Made by a program: the position numbers and the translations under genes
The notes under the pieces: generated by a model
What the model was told of the DNA's origin: nothing
Database searches by the model: none
The model's input: only the letters and a program-made list of their open reading frames with translations
Part shown: positions 59,836-64,000 of the stretch, one piece after another
Numbering within the stretch: position 1 is the stretch's first letter
Layout of the letters: the number at the start of each line of letters is the position of its first letter
Assembly (NCBI GenBank): GCA_927417275.1
Contig: CAKMJV010000010.1
Coordinates: 1-64,000, forward strand
Direction of reading: 5' to 3'
Origin: an uncultured Clostridia bacterium
GTDB taxonomy: Bacteria; Bacillota; Clostridia; Peptostreptococcales; Acidaminobacteraceae
DNA: 64,000 nt

Positions 59836-61644
59836 TTAAACTTCATCATAAATAAAGGTTTGATTTTTTCCACGTGATTTCGCTTCATAGAGTGCTTGAT
59901 CTGCTTTTAAGACATAGATTTGAGGATCTGTGTCTTCATCTGGTATGAAAAAAGTCGCACCAATACTTATGGTTACAGTTAATGGTCCAAATGACTCTGA
60001 AAGCATACGTATTTTTTCAATTTCTTTCCTAATAGATTCACACTGTTCATAAACTTCTTCTTTCGAATAGCCTTGAAGTACACCTGTAAACTCTTCTCCA
60101 CCATATCTTGCAATTAAATCTTTTGTGTTTGCTATGGATGCACCAAACACTTCACTTACACGCCTTAAGCAATCATCTCCTGTGAGATGACCGTATGTGT
60201 CATTAAAATGCTTGAAATTATCTAAATCCATCATGATAATCGCCATTCCTCGATTCCTCATTTGATTTAATTTATATGCCTTTAAATAAAAATCATCAAA
60301 TTTTCTTCTATTGGGAAGACCCGTTAAACCATCACTAAATGAAAGTCTGCTCAGTATTTCATTTGAATTCTGTAAATCTTTGGTACGCTCTGTTACTTGT
60401 GATTCAAGGGAAAAAACAACATTCGTTAAATTGATCGCCATCTCGTTAAAAGAGCGGCTCAACTGCCCCAACTCATCACTTCTAACTTCATCCGAAACAA
60501 AATCAAATTTTCCTTCTGCAAGATGTTTTGCCGCCTCGTTTAAATGTAATATAGGCTGAGTTAACCATCTTGTTAATAACCAAGCAAATAATGCGAAAAT
60601 AATCAAACTTATAAATACCACATAGTAGGTTTGAGATAATGCATCATTTAAATCACTTAGTATATCATCTGAGGACAGTAAAACATGAATTTTCCAATCC
60701 AGACCGTAATGTTTAAATGCCGCAACCCCATGGTTGTATCTTCTACTTTGGAATTCTAATGCTTTAACATCCGTACTTGAATAAGCCCTCTTGACTGCTT
60801 CACGAATTAAAGCGTTATCGCTTTCAGCCGCATTTATTTGTACAGATGCGCCTTCGACCATTTTAAAAATATCATCACTCAATTTTGATGAAGCAATCAT
60901 ACGATCTGATGAATCCGTTATAAAAACCATACCATTGGTTTCTATTGGTAAATCTGAAAGCATCTGACCTAACCAAATCAAGGTGTAGTCCACGCCAAAG
61001 ACAGCCAAAAGATCGCCGTCTTCATAGACAGGATAACTGGCCGTAATCGTTGGCACTTTAAAAACAAAGTGATTATAGACATCTGAAAAAACCGGGTAGC
61101 CTAATTCAGCTGCTTTTTTATACCACGGTCGAATCGTTGGGTCAAAATTATCAAACTTCTCGACAAGGGCATTCGCTGTGCCATCAGAATGAATGCTGTA
61201 ATATTCTGATGCACCATTTGACTCCGCTACACGCTTAACGACTTCGATATTTTGATTTGCAGTTCTACGTGCCCCATAAAATGAACGGTCTGGAAAACCC
61301 ACATAGGTCATCGTAACATCTGGAAAAGCTTCGATGACACCTGAAAAATATTGCTCCCTAAGTTTTTCATCAGATAAATTCAAAAGATTTCTCTCGAACT
61401 GACGTACATTAAGGGTATTTAACTGATTCGCTTCTGATAAATGCATTTCTAACACTTCATCGACATGCTTAAAAACTTGATCTCTAATCATTTCCAAAGA
61501 TATTTCCGAAACCTTATTTGCACCACCTATGAGCAATATAAGAAGAACCGTTATAACGATCACCAATGGTACCGCAAACGGCACGATAAATGTCGTCCGA
61601 ATGGATTTGAAATTATGCCATCTTATTTTACGGAATATGTCCAC
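59836..61644 (-). CDS. Cache-HAMP-GGDEF diguanylate cyclase
   Basis: A 602-residue membrane protein. It has a first helix at about 20-42, an outside double-Cache sensor domain (about 45-330, with GVDYTLIWLG and ITASYPVYEDGD) and a second helix near 340-362. HAMP and a coiled coil lead into GGDEF with FSDGLTGLPNRRKF near 435 and the active signature RYGGEEF near 520. No RxxD inhibition site lies before it (NTKD instead). It would make c-di-GMP in response to an outside small molecule. The start codon is GTG behind GAGGTGATTT. It is followed by the membrane protein gene. Confidence 0.92.
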   Translation of the reverse strand: MDIFRKIRWHNFKSIRTTFIVPFAVPLVIVITVLLILLIGGANKVSEISLEMIRDQVFKHVDEVLEMHLSEANQLNTLNVRQFERNLLNLSDEKLREQYFSGVIEAFPDVTMTYVGFPDRSFYGARRTANQNIEVVKRVAESNGASEYYSIHSDGTANALVEKFDNFDPTIRPWYKKAAELGYPVFSDVYNHFVFKVPTITASYPVYEDGDLLAVFGVDYTLIWLGQMLSDLPIETNGMVFITDSSDRMIASSKLSDDIFKMVEGASVQINAAESDNALIREAVKRAYSSTDVKALEFQSRRYNHGVAAFKHYGLDWKIHVLLSSDDILSDLNDALSQTYYVVFISLIIFALFAWLLTRWLTQPILHLNEAAKHLAEGKFDFVSDEVRSDELGQLSRSFNEMAINLTNVVFSLESQVTERTKDLQNSNEILSRLSFSDGLTGLPNRRKFDDFYLKAYKLNQMRNRGMAIIMMDLDNFKHFNDTYGHLTGDDCLRRVSEVFGASIANTKDLIARYGGEEFTGVLQGYSKEEVYEQCESIRKEIEKIRMLSESFGPLTVTISIGATFFIPDEDTDPQIYVLKADQALYEAKSRGKNQTFIYDEV

Positions 61645-61674
61645 AAATCACCTCATACGATACATGCTTAAATG

Positions 61675-62880
61675 TTACACCTTTTGTTTGAAACCATGAT
61701 TTCTTTTAATGCGAGTAAACAAGAAAGCTGAAACGATCGCTGTAAGCGGCAATGTCAATAGAATTCCGAGACTGCCGATAAGTGCTTGCAGAATCTCTAT
61801 AACAACAAGCTCTCGATTAAGCAAATCAATCAGTGAAGGATTATAAGTTATGAGCAATAATACGATAGAAAGTGAACTGCCAATATAAGCGAGTACCAAT
61901 GTATTTGCCATCGTTCCCATGATATCTCTACCAATATTTATACCCGATTCTACAAGTTCTTTAAATCCTCTTGCTGCATACTTTTCATTTATTTCATACA
62001 AAGCAGACGAAATCGACATGGAAACATCCATAATCGCGCCCATGGCTCCTATTATAATTGCACCAAAAAATATGCCTTTTAAATCGATTGGTTTGTCTGG
62101 ATTCATCAAAAGCAAATATATGGAGTCTTCATCCACCACACCTGTTAAACTTAAGAATTGATCCATTATCAAAACAAGTACCGCTGCACCAAAAATCCCA
62201 CTCATACATCCGATAATCGCTGCTTGCGTCTTAACATTCACGCCACTAACAGTGACCAATGTCATAACTGTAATAAAAAGACAAATAACGATCGTCCAAA
62301 CATAAATGTTCTGCCCAGACAATACCGCTGGGATAAAAACCATAAAAATCGCAAGCACAGTAAAAACGAGAGAGATTAGCGTTTGAAAACCTTTCTTTCT
62401 GCCATATACTATTAAAAGTGCAGCAAATATGAAACCTAAAATAAAAAGCGCATCTGTTCGAACGTATTCACCATATGCCCAATCAACTGGATACATGTCA
62501 CTTGGAACGTTATATAGGAGCACTTTATCACCAACTTCAACGGGTTTTGGCAACACCATAAAATACTGATTTAAGGACTGAAGTGCTTCTACCACCGTCC
62601 CTTTTAATGGACCTGATGTTATTTCAGCTTTAAATATAATATCTTGAACGGTTACTTCTGATCCGTCGCCTACAGGGTATGTGGACTCAACCACATCAAT
62701 CACTTCAATTATCCTTGATTTTTCAACCATGCCTTTATCCGAACTGTTAAAAACCGTTTCATTTTGACTGGCGATTTTATTTCCAAAATATATGAATAAG
62801 ACCGAAATTATCATAAGTCCAATAAACCAATAAGGTTGCTTTTTTTTCTTTTGCTGCGTTTTAATAATAACTCTAGCCAT
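61675..62880 (-). CDS. YibE/F family membrane protein
   Basis: A 401-residue protein with a single N-terminal helix (about 16-35), an outside or surface beta domain of about 90 residues (VEVGDKVLLYN) and then about seven more membrane helices. GAIIIGAMGAIMDVSMSISSAL near 275 and ESGINIGRDIMGTMANTLVLA near 313 are the core YibE/F signatures (PF07907). The function of the family is not established; a transport role has been suggested for relatives. The GGTG site precedes the ATG. The gene lies 30 nt upstream of the diguanylate cyclase gene on the same strand. Confidence 0.87.
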   Translation of the reverse strand: MARVIIKTQQKKKKQPYWFIGLMIISVLFIYFGNKIASQNETVFNSSDKGMVEKSRIIEVIDVVESTYPVGDGSEVTVQDIIFKAEITSGPLKGTVVEALQSLNQYFMVLPKPVEVGDKVLLYNVPSDMYPVDWAYGEYVRTDALFILGFIFAALLIVYGRKKGFQTLISLVFTVLAIFMVFIPAVLSGQNIYVWTIVICLFITVMTLVTVSGVNVKTQAAIIGCMSGIFGAAVLVLIMDQFLSLTGVVDEDSIYLLLMNPDKPIDLKGIFFGAIIIGAMGAIMDVSMSISSALYEINEKYAARGFKELVESGINIGRDIMGTMANTLVLAYIGSSLSIVLLLITYNPSLIDLLNRELVVIEILQALIGSLGILLTLPLTAIVSAFLFTRIKRNHGFKQKV

Positions 62881-62940
62881 ATAATCACCTTTATTCTTTA
62901 GAATGTTTTCATTATATCAAATTTCCTATTAATAAAACAG

Positions 62941-62974
62941 AAAAAGCGCAAAGAACAACTTAGATTCTTTGCGC
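62941..62974 (-). terminator. Terminator after the ferritin-like gene
   Basis: GCGCAAAGAA and TTCTTTGCGC pair over a 9-nt loop, followed on the minus strand by five T. It lies 8 nt after the stop codon. Confidence 0.9.
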
Positions 62975-62981
62975 CTAATGC

Positions 62982-63494
62982 TTATAATCTGAATTTACGA
63001 ATATCTTCTTTCAATCGTTCTATATCGGTTAAAAAGTCCTCAATATCATGTTCGTGTTCAATTTCATCATTTAGAATAGAAATTGCCATCTGGTACGTTG
63101 AATGATCTTTACCATTTGTAAAATCAGCGATTTCTTCATATCTCTGTATTGCACATCTTTCGCCATCAAGATTTTGCTTCAATATCACTTCAATATATGG
63201 ATCACTTGGCACTTCATAAGGGCACTTCGCATACTCTTGCCATAACATCGGAGAAAGTATAGGGGTACCACCCAACTGTAGAATCCGGTTAACCACCAAC
63301 TCAGCATGCGCCAGTTCTTCATTGGCATGAAGCAACAATTCAGGCTCAACCTCACTACGCATTGGCCCTTCCATTACACGTGCGCCAATCCAGTATTGAT
63401 AATAAGCCAGCCATTCCTCTGCAAGCGCTTCATTAAGCATTTGAATCAGTTTTTCTACGTCTAAATTCGCTATTGCAATTGCTTTTTTACCCAT
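62982..63494 (-). CDS. Ferritin-like diiron protein (bacterioferritin/Dps type)
   Basis: A 170-residue four-helix protein. Likely metal ligands are Glu in ALAEEWLAYYQYW near 25, the ExxH of HANEELAHAEL near 60, Glu in ERCAIQRYEEIADF near 118 and ExxxH in LNDEIEHEHDIEDF near 147. This is the two-iron layout of the ferritin superfamily. Such proteins store iron or use it to remove peroxide. The match to bacterioferritin is looser than to Dps-like or clostridial rubrerythrin-like groups, so the exact class is unsure. GGAGG lies before the ATG. It is a single gene with a strong terminator. Confidence 0.82.
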   Translation of the reverse strand: MGKKAIAIANLDVEKLIQMLNEALAEEWLAYYQYWIGARVMEGPMRSEVEPELLLHANEELAHAELVVNRILQLGGTPILSPMLWQEYAKCPYEVPSDPYIEVILKQNLDGERCAIQRYEEIADFTNGKDHSTYQMAISILNDEIEHEHDIEDFLTDIERLKEDIRKFRL

Positions 63495-63551
63495 AACATA
63501 ACCTCCTATTGTATTCGTATCATATGGTATCCTCTTAATTTTACTCCATTA

Positions 63552-63830
63552 TTAACGAATCGTAAAGATTTGATCAAGTCTTGTCATTTGAAATACTTTT
63601 TTTACATCTGGGTTGAGATTTCTTAAGATCATGTCACTGTGATTTTCTGCACATTTCTTATATAGGCCTACCAAAACACCTAATCCAGTACTATCGAGAA
63701 AAACACATTGACCAAAGTCTATATCAAATAAAATTGCTTCATGTTCTATAAGACCATAAGTCAAGTCTCTAAATGCAGCTGCCGCTTCAACTGAAAAATG
63801 TGTTTCAATTTTTATTGACTCCGTTTTCAT
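63552..63830 (-). CDS. STAS domain protein (anti-sigma factor antagonist type)
   Basis: A 92-residue single STAS domain. The loop VFLDSTGLGVLVGLYKK near residues 43-59 has the serine that is phosphorylated in SpoIIAA/RsbV-like proteins. It would take part in a partner-switch with a kinase/anti-sigma factor. Its gene begins 2 nt after the stop of the chemoreceptor gene, so the two are co-transcribed. STAS proteins linked to chemoreceptor-like genes are known in chemosensory clusters. The real partner is not in the window. Confidence 0.85.
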   Translation of the reverse strand: MKTESIKIETHFSVEAAAAFRDLTYGLIEHEAILFDIDFGQCVFLDSTGLGVLVGLYKKCAENHSDMILRNLNPDVKKVFQMTRLDQIFTIR

Positions 63831-63832
63831 GT

Positions 63833-64000
63833 TTATGCCTCCACTTTGAATTTTTCAACAAGTTGGTTGAGTTCTGACGCCATCGCTGTTAGTTCTTGAC
63901 TTCCTGCTGCGATACTTTCTAGAAGCGCCGTTTGCTCTTCAACAGCAGCAGCTACTTCCTCTGAATTCGCTGAATTGCTTTCAGAGAGAGAAGAGACTGT
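63833..64000 (-). CDS. Methyl-accepting chemotaxis protein (C-terminal end only)
   Basis: The last 55 residues of a chemoreceptor. NSEEVAAAVEEQTALLESIA followed by a coiled-coil tail ending LVEKFKVEA is typical of the methylation helix region and C-terminus of bacterial chemoreceptors. The gene begins beyond the window, so sensor domain and ligand are unknown. It runs straight into the STAS gene. Together with CheX this shows the organism has a chemotaxis system. Confidence 0.9.
   Translation of the reverse strand, partial: TVSSLSESNSANSEEVAAAVEEQTALLESIAAGSQELTAMASELNQLVEKFKVEA

Overview
The window is A+T-rich DNA from a Gram-positive-type, low-GC anaerobe, most likely a member of the Clostridia. 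The evidence is strong GGAGG ribosome sites, lipoprotein-type binding proteins, a PhoP/PhoR-Pst block with a Firmicutes-style PhoP box, THF and cobalamin riboswitches, a PyrR leader, a BirA operator on bioY, and anaerobe-type genes (rubredoxin, PduO-type adenosyltransferase, ferritin-like protein). Many sensory c-di-GMP and chemotaxis genes suggest a motile free-living organism. A Fusibacter-like relative is only a guess. I saw no rRNA, tRNA, CRISPR array, phage block or transposase. The window reads as ordinary chromosome, with most genes on the minus strand.

Layout. 0-8.4 kb: end of a Na/Pi cotransporter gene, trmL, cheX, then a tight operon nth / FtsA-like ATPase / DUF2225 / histidine phosphatase, a folate ECF S component under a THF riboswitch, and pepF. 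8.4-11.8 kb: a PilZ protein, a PAS-GGDEF-HD-GYP protein and a class V aminotransferase. 11.8-19 kb: the phosphate regulon phoP-phoR, pstS-C-A-B and phoU, with a four-repeat PhoP box before pstS. 19-27.5 kb: a MATE pump, an acyl-ACP thioesterase, a PyrR-controlled uracil permease, a divergent MocR regulator / ECF S component pair and a two-component system. 27.5-34 kb: an aminotransferase, cobalamin riboswitch-cobT-GDPD-RluA, ilvE and a nitronate monooxygenase-like flavoprotein.

34-46.3 kb is a sugar region. A GH42 beta-galactosidase lies downstream of mglBAC, and a LacI-family regulator has near-identical operators at both promoters. Behind it is a four-gene cassette of anchored binding protein, YesM/LytS-type kinase, YesN-type regulator and lipoprotein binding protein. 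It has no permease or ATPase and looks like a sugar-sensing relay. 46.3-64 kb: a GGDEF-EAL protein, Nudix hydrolase, aminotransferase, ndk, BirA-controlled bioY, two overlapping unknown genes, a 55-residue rubredoxin, PduO-type adenosyltransferase, an ADP-ribosylglycohydrolase-like protein, a metallophosphoesterase, DUF418, DUF4250, exonuclease III, a 193-bp palindromic repeat element, sodA with a Fur-like box, a GGDEF protein, YibE/F, a ferritin-like protein, a STAS protein and the end of a chemoreceptor gene.

The strongest leads are the two-binding-protein sugar-sensing cassette, the 193-bp structured repeat next to sodA, the uraA leader in which a PyrR site seems to control a hairpin that masks the ribosome site, and the pair of unknown genes at 52-53.5 kb. 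Nothing here is clearly a wholly new system. Several start sites were moved from the longest open frame using ribosome sites, promoters or riboswitches, as noted per gene.
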